Assembly: GCF_017353255.1 (NCBI RefSeq)
Contig: NZ_JAFMYU010000006.1
Location: forward strand, 186,001-250,000
Length of the DNA stretch: 64,000 nucleotides
Source: Fibrella aquatilis
GTDB lineage: Bacteria; Bacteroidota; Bacteroidia; Cytophagales; Spirosomataceae
Direction: 5' to 3'
Positions within the stretch are counted from its first letter, which is position 1. Every line of letters starts with the position of its first letter. The notes below the pieces were generated by a model, which worked only from the letters and a program-made list of their open reading frames with translations, did no database searches and had not been told where the DNA came from. A program made the translations under genes and the position numbers. Of the stretch, positions 54,564 through 63,789 are shown piece after piece.

Positions 54564-57475
54564 ATGGCCTGGGCATCCCGGATCAAGAGGATGCTGCCCT
54601 TGAGCACCTGCACGGGACCGCCCCGCACCAGCCCCGCATACACTACCCGCGCCTCGTAGAAGTACACGCCCCCGGGCAGCACCCCCCCGTTGCTGCTCCG
54701 ACCGTCCCAGCTTAGCACCGGCCCGCTCGACTCGTAGACCTTGGCCCCCCAGCGGTTGTAGACCACAAAGCCCACGCTCTCCACAAAGCTGGGACAGGCC
54801 AGGGCCACAAACACGTCGTTCTTGCCGTCGCCGTTGGGCGTAAACGTGTTGGGCAGGGCGTAGTTGGGGCAGATGTCCTTGCAGACGATGTTGCTGGCCA
54901 GACTCTCGATGCCCCGCAGGCTCACCGCCGTCACGTAGTAGCAACCGGCTACACTCGTTAGGTTCTGATGCAGGAAGGTGAGGGTGGGGGCGGCCACGGT
55001 GGCGATAAGCCGCAGGCTATCACCCTGATAGCGAGCGTAGTAGATGTTGTATTTGGCGATGCGCTGGTCACAGGCCTTGCCCCCGGCGGTGGCGGGGTAG
55101 GTCCAGGTGAGCTTGTTGGCAAAGCTGGTCTGGTTGCAGAAGGCGGTGGGGGCCAGACTGGCGCAGTTCAAGAGGTCCAGGGTGAGGGCGGGGGGGCAGG
55201 GGCGGGTGGTGTCGCCGGGGGCGGCGCACTGGATGGGCGAGAAGTTGCGGATGCTGCCGGTTCTGGCTCGCAGGCTCAGATCGGCATATTGGCCCACGGT
55301 CTGCACCCGGTAGCAGTAGCTGCTGTCGGCAGAGAGGGTACCAGCGGTCACCCCGTCGAAGGCCAGCAGGTCGGCCCCCGTGTCTACGTAGTTCAGGGTG
55401 CCGGGCGCTACGTCAGCGATGGCGTTGAAGGATCCGGCCTGCCCCCGCCGCGAGCGGAAGATTCGGGTGGGGCTGTCGTTACTCCAGGGCGTGTTGGTCT
55501 GCCAGTTGAGCGTGATCTGGTTGAGGCCTCCCAGCGCCGCCAGCCGTACGCTCGAGGCTGGTTCGGCGGCATCCAGCGGCGTGAGCTGTCCGTTGACGGT
55601 GGTGTAGAAATCCAGCCGGTAGCGGTAGTCGGTGGTGGCCGTGGCTACGCCCCGGTCCACAAAGACGGTGTCTACTACGCCCGGTGCCAGGGTGGTGTTG
55701 ATGGCCGTAACCTGGGTGAAGGCCGTGCCCGCCAGGCCCGGTGCCCGTAGCAGGCGGTACTGGTAGGGACCACCACCGTCGCCGGCGTTGAGACCAAGCG
55801 GCCGCGTCCAGCGCACGGTGATTACTCCCCGGCCCGGCCCGGTAGCACCACCGGTGCTATCGACGGTGACCTGGCTCAGCACGGGGGCGGTCTGGGGCAG
55901 GCTCACGCAGGCTTGCAACGAGACCACGCTCTGCCCGCCCGTGGGTAAGGGGTACTGCGCCACAATGCGATAGGAATAGCTCACCCCCCGCCGCAAGCTG
56001 CTGCTGGTGTCGGTGTAGGTGGTCGTGTTGATGGGCAGGATAGTAATGCGGGTATAGCCCGGCAGGATGCCCGTGAAGCAGGGCGGTGGTTCGGCGTTGT
56101 TACAGCCCTCTTTCCGGTAAACCAGCATCTTTGGCGTGTCATTCGAGCCTGAGACTGGGGGAGGCAAGCAGTTATAAGCCGACCAGTTAAGGCGGATGGC
56201 GCGGCTGCCCCCGGTGGCTGGAGAAACAGCCTGGGCGGTCAGATTTTGCGGTTTTGGCCCAATCAGTTGAATCTGAAAACTCTGGTATGAGTTTAGCGCC
56301 ACGGCTCGGTTGGCTGGCAGGTCGGTGGCTTTGATCGTAATCAGATAGGCCTCATCCCGCAACTGTGGGCAACTGGTTTGCCAGCTAAACGTACTGTTGG
56401 CCGGGCTGGCCTGAGCAATAAGTCCGCCCGGTGTGATGGTAGCGAAAGCAGGCGGTAGCAGCGGGGGCGAATAAGCAACACGGTCGGCGGTGAGGTTGAA
56501 CGGACCACCGTAGCCCTCTGTCAGCACTCTGTTGCCATCGGGGTCTGTCACGCGGACATTCTGGGTGATGAGCGTACCGGCTTCGGCGCAGATATCGGCA
56601 ATGGGGTCAATGAGGGGGCGTTTGTTGGGTCCGTCAATCACGATCACCTGCACGTCGCGGGTAATTTCGCCAATGAGCACACCGTCCCGCCATTCCTGGA
56701 TCACAAAGGCATAGTTATACTGACCCGCTTCGGCGGGCGAATCCCAGCATACGTCGCCCGTGCGGGGGTTTACCGTAAACGTAGCCCCGGAGCCACCTGC
56801 TTCAGTCTTACCCGGCGGAATAACCAAGTTGGGCAGCTGATAGCGCGTGACAGGAAACGACTGGCAGGCCGTGGCTTCGTTATCATTGCCGTTGGACTGC
56901 TGAGGCGTGGCTATTCGATAGGACAGCGAGTCGCCATCAATGTCATAGGCGGCGGGGTTATGGCAGTATTTCTGGCCAATCCGGGCCGAATCGACAGGCG
57001 GATTTAGCAGCACGGGCGTACTGTTTAATCCTAAAGTGGGAATGACCGAAATGATAGTCGTGACAAAAAAGTTGATCTCCAGCGACTGCCCGCCGTTGAT
57101 ATTCCGGGTCTGGTCATTGCGGTTGATAATCCTCGCCGAAATGTTATAGGTACCTTGTCCACCATAAGTATACGTTGTCTTATAAGTGTTGATGGACGTA
57201 CCCCGGCCCAATTGCCTGATAGATACCCTGTCTACTTGCCGCTGTACCCCGTCACCCAGGCAAAAAAGCACCTGGTTGGCATCACGTGCGGCATCACGGC
57301 CTTTTATTTCGTCATAGTAGGCTGTGAGCGTAATTTCGTAGGTGAGCGAGGTATTGGAAATCCGTTTTGTGGTGATCTCGCCCGCCCGCACGTGGGTAGC
57401 CTGCACCGCCGTGGGTACCAGTGATCCAATGCCCAGCAGTAAAGCCAGTAGCCAGCCGGTATAACTCGATCTCAT
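54557..57475 (-). CDS. Large surface protein with type B T9SS sorting domain, copy B
   Basis: 972 residues, tandem paralogue of the gene at 51437. Signal peptide about 1-26 (GSLVPTAVQA|THV). Same module order. The C-terminal third is nearly identical to copy A at protein level: KYNIYYARYQGDSLRLIATV, CPNYALPNTFTPNGDGKNDV, FVVYNRWGAKVYESSGPVLS. The N-terminal parts have diverged more (copy B has ITLTAYYDEIKGRDAARDAN near residue 50). Secreted by T9SS. The 3' end is inside the perfect palindrome 54441-54563. Confidence 0.92.
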   Translation of the reverse strand: MRSSYTGWLLALLLGIGSLVPTAVQATHVRAGEITTKRISNTSLTYEITLTAYYDEIKGRDAARDANQVLFCLGDGVQRQVDRVSIRQLGRGTSINTYKTTYTYGGQGTYNISARIINRNDQTRNINGGQSLEINFFVTTIISVIPTLGLNSTPVLLNPPVDSARIGQKYCHNPAAYDIDGDSLSYRIATPQQSNGNDNEATACQSFPVTRYQLPNLVIPPGKTEAGGSGATFTVNPRTGDVCWDSPAEAGQYNYAFVIQEWRDGVLIGEITRDVQVIVIDGPNKRPLIDPIADICAEAGTLITQNVRVTDPDGNRVLTEGYGGPFNLTADRVAYSPPLLPPAFATITPGGLIAQASPANSTFSWQTSCPQLRDEAYLITIKATDLPANRAVALNSYQSFQIQLIGPKPQNLTAQAVSPATGGSRAIRLNWSAYNCLPPPVSGSNDTPKMLVYRKEGCNNAEPPPCFTGILPGYTRITILPINTTTYTDTSSSLRRGVSYSYRIVAQYPLPTGGQSVVSLQACVSLPQTAPVLSQVTVDSTGGATGPGRGVITVRWTRPLGLNAGDGGGPYQYRLLRAPGLAGTAFTQVTAINTTLAPGVVDTVFVDRGVATATTDYRYRLDFYTTVNGQLTPLDAAEPASSVRLAALGGLNQITLNWQTNTPWSNDSPTRIFRSRRGQAGSFNAIADVAPGTLNYVDTGADLLAFDGVTAGTLSADSSYCYRVQTVGQYADLSLRARTGSIRNFSPIQCAAPGDTTRPCPPALTLDLLNCASLAPTAFCNQTSFANKLTWTYPATAGGKACDQRIAKYNIYYARYQGDSLRLIATVAAPTLTFLHQNLTSVAGCYYVTAVSLRGIESLASNIVCKDICPNYALPNTFTPNGDGKNDVFVALACPSFVESVGFVVYNRWGAKVYESSGPVLSWDGRSSNGGVLPGGVYFYEARVVYAGLVRGGPVQVLKGSILLIRDAQAMR

Positions 57476-57514
57476 AATATGGGGGAGTGTTTATAGTATC
57501 AACGTTTTTGGCCG

Positions 57515-59083
57515 TTACAACGGTATGTTGCCGTGTTTCTTCCGGGGGAGCGTGGCCACTTTATTTTCCAGCATCTGAAACGCCCGCATCAGTTTCTGGC
57601 GGGTCTCTTCGGGGTAGATTACCTCGTCGATGTAGCCCCGGTGGGCGGCGCGGTAGGGGTTGGCAAACTTCTGGGTGTATTCCTGCACTTTCTCCTGCAA
57701 CTTGGCCTGCGGGTCTTCGGCCTCGGCAATCTCGCGTTTGAAAATAATCTCGGCGGCACCGCTGGCACCCATCACCGCAATTTCGGCACCGGGCCAGGCG
57801 TAGTTCATGTCGGCCCCAATGTGCTTGGAGTTCATTACGTCGTAGGCCCCGCCATAGGCCTTACGCGTAATGACGGTGACGCGTGGCACGGTGGCTTCAC
57901 AAAAGGCGTAGAGCAGCTTGGCCCCGTTGGTGATGATGCCGTTCCACTCCTGATCGGTGCCGGGCAAAAAACCGGGTACGTCTTCCAGCACCAGCAGGGG
58001 CACGTTGAAACAGTCGCAGAAGCGCACAAACCGGGCCGCCTTGGTGCTGGCCTGAATGTCGAGCACCCCCGCCAATACCGCCGGCTGGTTGCCCACTACG
58101 CCGATACTCCGCCCCCCAATGCGGGCAAAACCCACCACGATGTTTTCGGCAAAGTTCTTGTGCACTTCCAGAAACGAATTCACGTCCACGATGGCGTCGA
58201 TCACCTCGCGCATGTCGTAGGGCTGGTTCGGGTTGTCGGGGATGATGCTGTTGAGTGCGGGCCTGCGTTCGCCTTCCATGCCGTTGGGTTGATCGTAGGG
58301 GAGCATGGGCGGCTGGTCTTCGCAGTTCTGCGGAATATAGCTCAGCAGCTGCTTAATGTGCTGAATACAAGCCAGTTCGTTGGCGCACGCAAAGTGCGTC
58401 ACGCCCGATTTGGTGCTGTGAGTGCTGGCCCCACCCAGTTCTTCGGCAGTCACTTCTTCGTGCGTCACGGTCTTCACCACGTTGGGACCTGTCACAAACA
58501 TGTAGCTTGTCTGTTCCACCATGAAGATAAAATCCGTAATAGCCGGACTGTACACGGCCCCACCCGCGCACGGACCCATGATGGCCGATAGCTGCGGAAT
58601 AACGCCTGACGCACGGGTGTTGCGGTAGAAAATATCGGCGTAGCCCGCCAGCGAGAGCACCCCCTCCTGAATGCGCGCTCCACCTGAATCATTCAGGCCA
58701 ATAACGGGCGCACCATTCTGCATGGCCAGGTCCATGAGCTTGCAGATCTTTTCGGCGTGAGTCTCTGAGAGTGCCCCGCCGAAGACCGTGAAATCCTGCG
58801 CAAATACATATACCAGCCGCCCCTCTATAGTGCCATAGCCCGTGACCACGCCGTCGCCGAGGTAGTGCTCTTTGTCCAGCCCGAAATCTTTGGTGCGGTG
58901 CATGACAAACTTACCAATCTCCTCAAATGACCCATCGTCGACCAGCAGGGCGATGCGTTCGCGGGCGGTCAGTTTCCCTTTAGCATGTTGGGCATCAATA
59001 CGTTTTTGGCCACCGCCCAGCAGGGCTTCGGCATTTTTACGGGCAAGGGTATCGGCGATTTTCGTGGCAGGTGATGACTCCAT
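57515..59083 (-). CDS. Acyl-CoA carboxylase beta subunit (carboxyltransferase)
   Basis: 522 residues from ATG 59083. In-frame codons up to 59206 are not conserved and include the promoter. Matches propionyl-/methylmalonyl-CoA carboxyltransferases: [20 protein letters not shown], the acyl-CoA loop [32 protein letters not shown], and the C-terminal [17 protein letters not shown]. Transfers CO2 from biotin to propionyl- or acetyl-CoA; biotin carboxylase and BCCP are not in the window. A pairing as propionyl-CoA carboxylase beta is most likely. Confidence 0.95.
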   Translation of the reverse strand: MESSPATKIADTLARKNAEALLGGGQKRIDAQHAKGKLTARERIALLVDDGSFEEIGKFVMHRTKDFGLDKEHYLGDGVVTGYGTIEGRLVYVFAQDFTVFGGALSETHAEKICKLMDLAMQNGAPVIGLNDSGGARIQEGVLSLAGYADIFYRNTRASGVIPQLSAIMGPCAGGAVYSPAITDFIFMVEQTSYMFVTGPNVVKTVTHEEVTAEELGGASTHSTKSGVTHFACANELACIQHIKQLLSYIPQNCEDQPPMLPYDQPNGMEGERRPALNSIIPDNPNQPYDMREVIDAIVDVNSFLEVHKNFAENIVVGFARIGGRSIGVVGNQPAVLAGVLDIQASTKAARFVRFCDCFNVPLLVLEDVPGFLPGTDQEWNGIITNGAKLLYAFCEATVPRVTVITRKAYGGAYDVMNSKHIGADMNYAWPGAEIAVMGASGAAEIIFKREIAEAEDPQAKLQEKVQEYTQKFANPYRAAHRGYIDEVIYPEETRQKLMRAFQMLENKVATLPRKKHGNIPL

Positions 59084-59115
59084 GTAGGCAGTTGACAAGC
59101 AGAAGAGGGTTTGGA

Positions 59116-59123
59116 CAAAAATA
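59116..59123 (-). promoter_or_regulatory. -7 promoter element of the carboxylase gene
   Basis: On the minus strand TATTTTTG matches TAnnTTTG exactly, 32 bp before the ATG at 59083. No TTTG was found at the ideal spacing, only TTG at 14 and 26 nt upstream, so the -33 element is weak. Confidence 0.42.
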
Positions 59124-59390
59124 GAGTAGAACCATAACAATAAATAGGGCAATCTGGCTGCAATAAGGCACTTACCAACGCTATGCACGCCCACCCCTGC
59201 GGACAATTACCCGATGCCGAACAGGCAAACTACGCCCGTTGCGGGCAGAACTACGGCCCATCGAAATTAAGTATCGGGCAACTGTTAATCAGGTGGTTAT
59301 GCGCTAAAAGGAGTATTACCAGCTCGCTTACTTTGCTAACTCAATCCCCGACTTACCGTCGAGGGCAATCCACACCAAACCATCAATTGT

Positions 59391-61241
59391 ATGTCCACAT
59401 CGTATCAGTTCAGAGGTAGTCTGCACGGCTACCTCTGTAACCATTGCCAGGAAAATGGGTCGGGACTGCTAGTCCGCCTTTACAAAACATCGTCAGACCA
59501 GCGGGTAACCGAGCTGGCTGTAGCTAACGCCAAAGACACCTTCCACGAGCTGTCGGTGGCCGATGTCGAGGCAAAAGGCAAACTGCTGCTGGCCGAAGCC
59601 CGAACCGACGAAGGGGGCAATTTCAGTATTGACCTTTCCGAGAAAAACGGGTACCGGGGCGAAGCCTTCGACATTGATTTCCTGGTCGATGACGTGCCCT
59701 ATCATTTCCCGCCAAAACACCGCGAGGGACTTCGGTTTCAGTTTAGCGTTACCACACTGCAACCTCAGTGGCGGCAGGCCCAGGACAACCAGTTAACCTA
59801 CGCCTGGGAGTTTGCCATTCCTGCCAAATGGTGGTGCCCCATCCGCGCCCGTTTCGGGGCCTACGTGATCTGCGGGCAGGTGACCGACTGCGAGACCAGA
59901 ACACCCCTGGCTGGCCTGAAAGTGTCGGCTTTCGACGTGGATCTACTCCAAGACGATGCCCTCGGCACGGCCACCACCAACGCCACGGGCCATTTTGTGC
60001 TTTATTATTCGGAGGCCGCGTTTAGCAAAACCATTTTCAACTGGCTCAACGTGGAATGGCCCGCCGGACCCGATCTGTATTTTAAGATCACCACCGGAAG
60101 CGGGCAGGTGCTGTTGCAGGAACCCCGCAGCAAAGGCCATGAGCCGGGGCGCGAAAATGCCGCCAACTGCTTCTGCATCGATTTCTGCGTAAAACGTCCC
60201 GACGTACCCAATACCTATGTACCAGCCCTGTTTACACACGTGGGCATTTACGCCATCGCCGGAGGCTTCGACGGGCAGGGCTTCACCAACGACGCGCAGA
60301 AAAACGCCTTCACGGGCAGCATTCCGCTGGTGGGCATCGTACCCGGCGGTGCGGCCTCCAACGCCATGGAGTACCGATTTAAGGTGAAAAACCTGGCGTC
60401 GTCGGTCGAAATTATTGCCGACGCCAACTACCTCGACGGCTTTCAGCTGGGTACGCTGGCCAAGCTTCGCTTTTCACCTTTCTCCTACAGCAACGACCCT
60501 TACATGGTCAACAGCGCGGGGGCCACGCACAATGTGGTCATTGGCCCACAGGGGTGGATTCGCGTACCCCGCGAAAACGACCTGTTCGGGGCTGTGGGGC
60601 AGTTCAACGCTGGCACGTTGCTGGGGTCGCTGAATACCGTGGCGCTGATGGAAACCGGATTCGGCATCCACGAGGCCTACCCCACCGCACCCCTGTTCGA
60701 CCTCACCAACCCCGCGCCGGTCTACGTGGCCGGGCAACCGTTTGGCGCGGCGCACAAGGCGGGGGTGCATACGTTCCAGATCACGTTCGAGGCCCGCGAG
60801 GTGGGCAGTAGCACCGTAGCCTATTCAACTGTACTACCCAGGATCGTGCTCACCAACGTCAGCTACCTCCAGCGGGTGCATCCATCCTGGGCGGGCGGCG
60901 ACCGGGCTAAAATCGGCGTCGGAATGCTCGAAATTGCGGAAACAACCGCCCAGGGGGTCGGTTGCAACGAGATTGGCAACGCACTCACGGCTACCTATTC
61001 GGTGGTGCATCCATTTCTGGAAGACATCTCGATTTCGTTTGAAGGCAACGCCCCACTCCCACCGACGTTTTCGGCACCCATTGCCACCGACGAAAAAATC
61101 GGGTCTCAGGCGTTCAACACGTCGGCCATGCAGCCCTGCGCTTACGTGATTCATATAGTAGCGAACCTACGCCTCACGTCGGGTGGTGGGCGGCTACCCA
61201 ACGCCTATGTAGAAGACCATATTGCCTTCTGCAAGTCGTAA
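59391..61241 (+). CDS. Large cytosolic-looking protein with transthyretin-like domains, unknown
   Basis: 616 residues, ATG 59391, no signal peptide. The first ~120 residues include an odd double Cys motif (YLCNHCQENG) and a domain of carboxypeptidase-regulatory/transthyretin type (EARTDEGGNFSIDLSE). A second such domain spans about 160-290 (VICGQVTDCETRTPLAGLKV, SAFDVDLLQDDALGTATTNA, WPAGPDLYFKITTGSGQVLL, NCFCIDFCVK). The remaining ~320 residues are beta-rich. Domains with the LQDDALGTATT and GPDLYFK patterns occur in large unassigned proteins of soil bacteria, but no function is known to me. A hairpin follows the stop. Confidence 0.72.
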   Translation: MSTSYQFRGSLHGYLCNHCQENGSGLLVRLYKTSSDQRVTELAVANAKDTFHELSVADVEAKGKLLLAEARTDEGGNFSIDLSEKNGYRGEAFDIDFLVDDVPYHFPPKHREGLRFQFSVTTLQPQWRQAQDNQLTYAWEFAIPAKWWCPIRARFGAYVICGQVTDCETRTPLAGLKVSAFDVDLLQDDALGTATTNATGHFVLYYSEAAFSKTIFNWLNVEWPAGPDLYFKITTGSGQVLLQEPRSKGHEPGRENAANCFCIDFCVKRPDVPNTYVPALFTHVGIYAIAGGFDGQGFTNDAQKNAFTGSIPLVGIVPGGAASNAMEYRFKVKNLASSVEIIADANYLDGFQLGTLAKLRFSPFSYSNDPYMVNSAGATHNVVIGPQGWIRVPRENDLFGAVGQFNAGTLLGSLNTVALMETGFGIHEAYPTAPLFDLTNPAPVYVAGQPFGAAHKAGVHTFQITFEAREVGSSTVAYSTVLPRIVLTNVSYLQRVHPSWAGGDRAKIGVGMLEIAETTAQGVGCNEIGNALTATYSVVHPFLEDISISFEGNAPLPPTFSAPIATDEKIGSQAFNTSAMQPCAYVIHIVANLRLTSGGGRLPNAYVEDHIAFCKS

Positions 61242-61262
61242 CGATTACCCCGGTTTATACCC

Positions 61263-61305
61263 AACGCAGGCAGGGCGGTCTAGGCCAGACTACCCTGCCT
61301 GCGTT
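61263..61305 (+). terminator. Hairpin downstream of the 616-residue gene (element t)
   Basis: 13-bp perfect stem AACGCAGGCAGGG (61263-61275) with its complement 61293-61305, and an inner GTCT/AGAC pairing. No T-run follows, so Rho-independent action is uncertain. Confidence 0.6.
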
Positions 61306-61370
61306 GTCATTACGGGCGGGGGAGCATGAATTTACGGGCCATATCAGGTAAGGTAGTCGCGCTTGTGCCT

Positions 61371-61390
61371 TTCGTTTCAGAACAAACGAA
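61371..61390. promoter_or_regulatory. Short palindrome, possible operator
   Basis: TTCGTTT-CAGAAC-AAACGAA, a 7-bp perfect dyad 29 bp before the ATG of the Gfo/Idh/MocA gene at 61420. Size and position suit a dimeric repressor site; nothing else supports it. Confidence 0.25.
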
Positions 61391-61419
61391 GTGTCAACCG
61401 ATCTCAACAACGCTGATTT

Positions 61420-62904
61420 ATGAGTCAGACCAAACAACCGACCGACGCGTCGCCCCAGCCCTCGCGGCGGCAGTTTTTACAAACCGGGGCATTGGCCGCT
61501 GCCGGTTCGTTTTTTATTGTGCCCCGTCACGTACTGGGCAAAGGCTTCATTGCCCCCTCAGACAAGCTCAACATTGCGGGCGTGGGCATTGCCGGTAAAG
61601 GATTTTCCGACACCAACAACGCCTTTAACAACGGCGCCAACAATATGGTGGCCCTCTGCGATATTGACTGGAGCAGCCGTACCAAAGCCAACTTCGATAA
61701 GCATCCCAACGCTGCCAAGTATAAAGATTTCCGGCAGATGCTGGACAAAGAAGGCAAGAATATCGACGCCGTGACGGTCTCTACCGCCGATCACTCCCAT
61801 GCCGTAGTGGCCATGGCCGCCATGCAATTGGGCAAACATGTCTATGTACAAAAACCCCTGACGCACAATATCCACGAAGCCCGGATGCTCACCGAAGGTG
61901 CCCGCAAGCATAAGGTGGTCACGCAGATGGGCAACCAGGGCGCGTCGAATCCCGACCAGCTCAAAATGGTAGAATGGTACGATAAAGGGCAGATTGGCAC
62001 GGTGCACACCGTTCACCTCTGGACCAACCGCCCCGTGTGGCCACAGGGGTTCAACCCGCCCACTACCGAAGCCGCCGCCCCCGCCGATATTGACTGGGAT
62101 ACCTGGATCGGACCCGCCACGCCCGTGGGCTATTCGCCACTTTATCACCCGTTTAAGTGGCGCGGCTGGTGGAATTTTGGGGCCGGTGCCCTTGGCGATA
62201 TTGGCTGCCATATCATGGACATGCCCTTCCGGGTGCTAGGTCTCGGTTCCCCTTCCGACGTGGAATGCAGCACGGGAACAATCTTTGAAAAAGACTGGGT
62301 GGCCAACTACGTGCCCGAAGGTTGCCCGCCCTCGTCGCAGGTGGAGATGACGTTTCCAGCCACGGCCAAAAACAAAGCCCCTATTAAAATGACCTGGGCC
62401 GACGGGGGTATCCGCCCGTTTCGCCCCGAACAGCTGCCCCCCGACGCGCCCATGGGTGGCGATGATGGCGGCGTAATCATGATTGGCGACAAGGGCATCA
62501 TCACCTGCGGGCTATACGGCATGTCGGCCAAGTTATACACCAAAGGCAGCGGCCCCGTTTACAGCCTGACCGCCGAGCAGAGTACGCCCCAAAACAAAAC
62601 CACGCCCGAATGGGGACATCAGGTGCTGTGGACCGAAGCCTGCAAAGCGGGTTTCAACAGCAAAGAGCACAAAGCCCTCACGTCGTCGTTCGATTTTGCC
62701 GGTCCCCTCACCGAGTCGGTGCTGATGGGCAACCTGGCCATTCGAAGCTACAACCTGCGTTCGGCTAAAGCTGATGGACGAAATTTCAACTACGCCGGTC
62801 GGAAAAAACTGCTCTGGGACGGTAAGAACATGAAAATCACCAACTTCGACGAAGCCAATCAATTCGTCTCGCGCCAATACCGCGAGGGCTGGAAGCTGGC
62901 GTAA
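61420..62904 (+). CDS. Tat-exported Gfo/Idh/MocA family oxidoreductase
   Basis: 494 residues. A classical Tat signal near the start (SRRQFLQTGALAAAGSFF). Rossmann domain from LNIAGVGIAGKGF; Q144-K145-P146 takes the place of the usual EKP motif. The C-terminal domain includes GAGALGDIGCHIMDMPFRVL, with the His typical of this exported clade, and GWWNFGAGALGD. Acts on a sugar with bound NAD(P) in the periplasm; substrate unknown. Tat export lets the cofactor be loaded before transport. Confidence 0.92.
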   Translation: MSQTKQPTDASPQPSRRQFLQTGALAAAGSFFIVPRHVLGKGFIAPSDKLNIAGVGIAGKGFSDTNNAFNNGANNMVALCDIDWSSRTKANFDKHPNAAKYKDFRQMLDKEGKNIDAVTVSTADHSHAVVAMAAMQLGKHVYVQKPLTHNIHEARMLTEGARKHKVVTQMGNQGASNPDQLKMVEWYDKGQIGTVHTVHLWTNRPVWPQGFNPPTTEAAAPADIDWDTWIGPATPVGYSPLYHPFKWRGWWNFGAGALGDIGCHIMDMPFRVLGLGSPSDVECSTGTIFEKDWVANYVPEGCPPSSQVEMTFPATAKNKAPIKMTWADGGIRPFRPEQLPPDAPMGGDDGGVIMIGDKGIITCGLYGMSAKLYTKGSGPVYSLTAEQSTPQNKTTPEWGHQVLWTEACKAGFNSKEHKALTSSFDFAGPLTESVLMGNLAIRSYNLRSAKADGRNFNYAGRKKLLWDGKNMKITNFDEANQFVSRQYREGWKLA

Positions 62905-62912
62905 TCATTTGC

Positions 62913-63002
62913 GATGTACGAAGTACGATTTACGATTTTTGCTGACGCCAAAGTAAATCTGCGCTGGCGTCAGCAAAAATCGTAAATCGTACTTCGTAAA
63001 TC
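62913..63002. repeat. Inverted repeat, 38-bp arms (element o)
   Basis: Arms 62913-62950 and 62965-63002 pair with one mismatch around 14 nt. The inner 21 nt (starting TTACGATTTTTGCTGACGCC, 62930-62950) are identical to part of the arm of element d at 13481-13501, about 50 kb away. Confidence 0.95.
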
Positions 63003-63014
63003 ATTCTCTTTTAT

Positions 63015-63788
63015 ATGCGCCACCTGCTTCTGCTGATTTATTCACTCATTCACTCATTCGCTCATTCACACGTTGCTGCAGCCCAGCCGCAGGTGTTTGC
63101 GCATAACGATTACGAAAAACCGCAGCCACTAACGGCGGCCATTGCCCAGCGGGCGGATTATATCGAAGCTGACGTGTTTGTGCGAAATGGTCAGTTGGTA
63201 CTGGCCCATACCCCTGCTGAGGCCGACACGGCCAAACGTACCCTAGAGAACACGTACCTGACTCCCATTGTAGCCCTGTTTACCCGGTATAAAGACCGCG
63301 TTAGCCCCGACCGGCGCTATACATTCAGCCTCTCAATTGACGTAAAAGACAAGGTAGACGATGTATTGCCCATTTTACGCACTCTGCTGGAAAAGAACCT
63401 GATGGTCTTTAACCGGAACTTCTCGCCGACGGCCATCCGCATTATCATCAGCGGCAATCGCCCCCGCCCCGAACAATTGCTCGACTACCCTCTCTTTTTC
63501 ACCTTCGACGGTCGTCCCAGCGAACTATATGACGACGAAACGGTGAAGCGCGTGGCCCTGATTTCCGATAATTTCCGCTCCTATGCCCGCTGGGATGGCA
63601 CCGGCGAACTACCCGACGATGACAAGGCTAAGCTGAAGCGGATCATCAAACGGGCGCACGAAGCCGGTTGCCCCATCCGCTTCTGGAACGCCCCCGACAA
63701 CCCCGTAGCCTGGAAACAGCTTCGTAAACTAGGTGTTGACGTAATCAATACCGATAAAGTGGCTGAATGCACAGCGGCAGTTAAGTAG
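63015..63788 (+). CDS. PI-PLC/GDPD-like phosphodiesterase, exported
   Basis: 257 residues; signal peptide about 1-23, the first part encoded by an 8-nt tandem repeat (CTCATTCA-type) giving Ser/His/Ile/Leu-rich sequence. The catalytic pattern of the phosphatidylinositol-specific phospholipase C / glycerophosphodiester phosphodiesterase TIM barrel is visible: HNDYEKPQPLTAAIAQRADY, IEADVFVRNGQLVLAH, and the C-terminal IRFWNAPDNPVAWKQLRKLG and VDVINTD. Probable phosphodiester hydrolase of periplasmic lipids or head groups. Converges with the next gene with one base between stops. Confidence 0.88.
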   Translation: MRHLLLLIYSLIHSFAHSHVAAAQPQVFAHNDYEKPQPLTAAIAQRADYIEADVFVRNGQLVLAHTPAEADTAKRTLENTYLTPIVALFTRYKDRVSPDRRYTFSLSIDVKDKVDDVLPILRTLLEKNLMVFNRNFSPTAIRIIISGNRPRPEQLLDYPLFFTFDGRPSELYDDETVKRVALISDNFRSYARWDGTGELPDDDKAKLKRIIKRAHEAGCPIRFWNAPDNPVAWKQLRKLGVDVINTDKVAECTAAVK

Positions 63789-63789
63789 C

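Noticed and set aside
54968-55750. 260-codon Gly/Val-rich open frame opposite the surface protein gene
   Set aside because: Antisense shadow caused by high GC; low-complexity sequence without family pattern.
57533-58591. 352-codon open frame antisense to the carboxylase gene
   Set aside because: Antisense shadow of a highly conserved gene; His/Gly/Val-rich with no recognisable domain.
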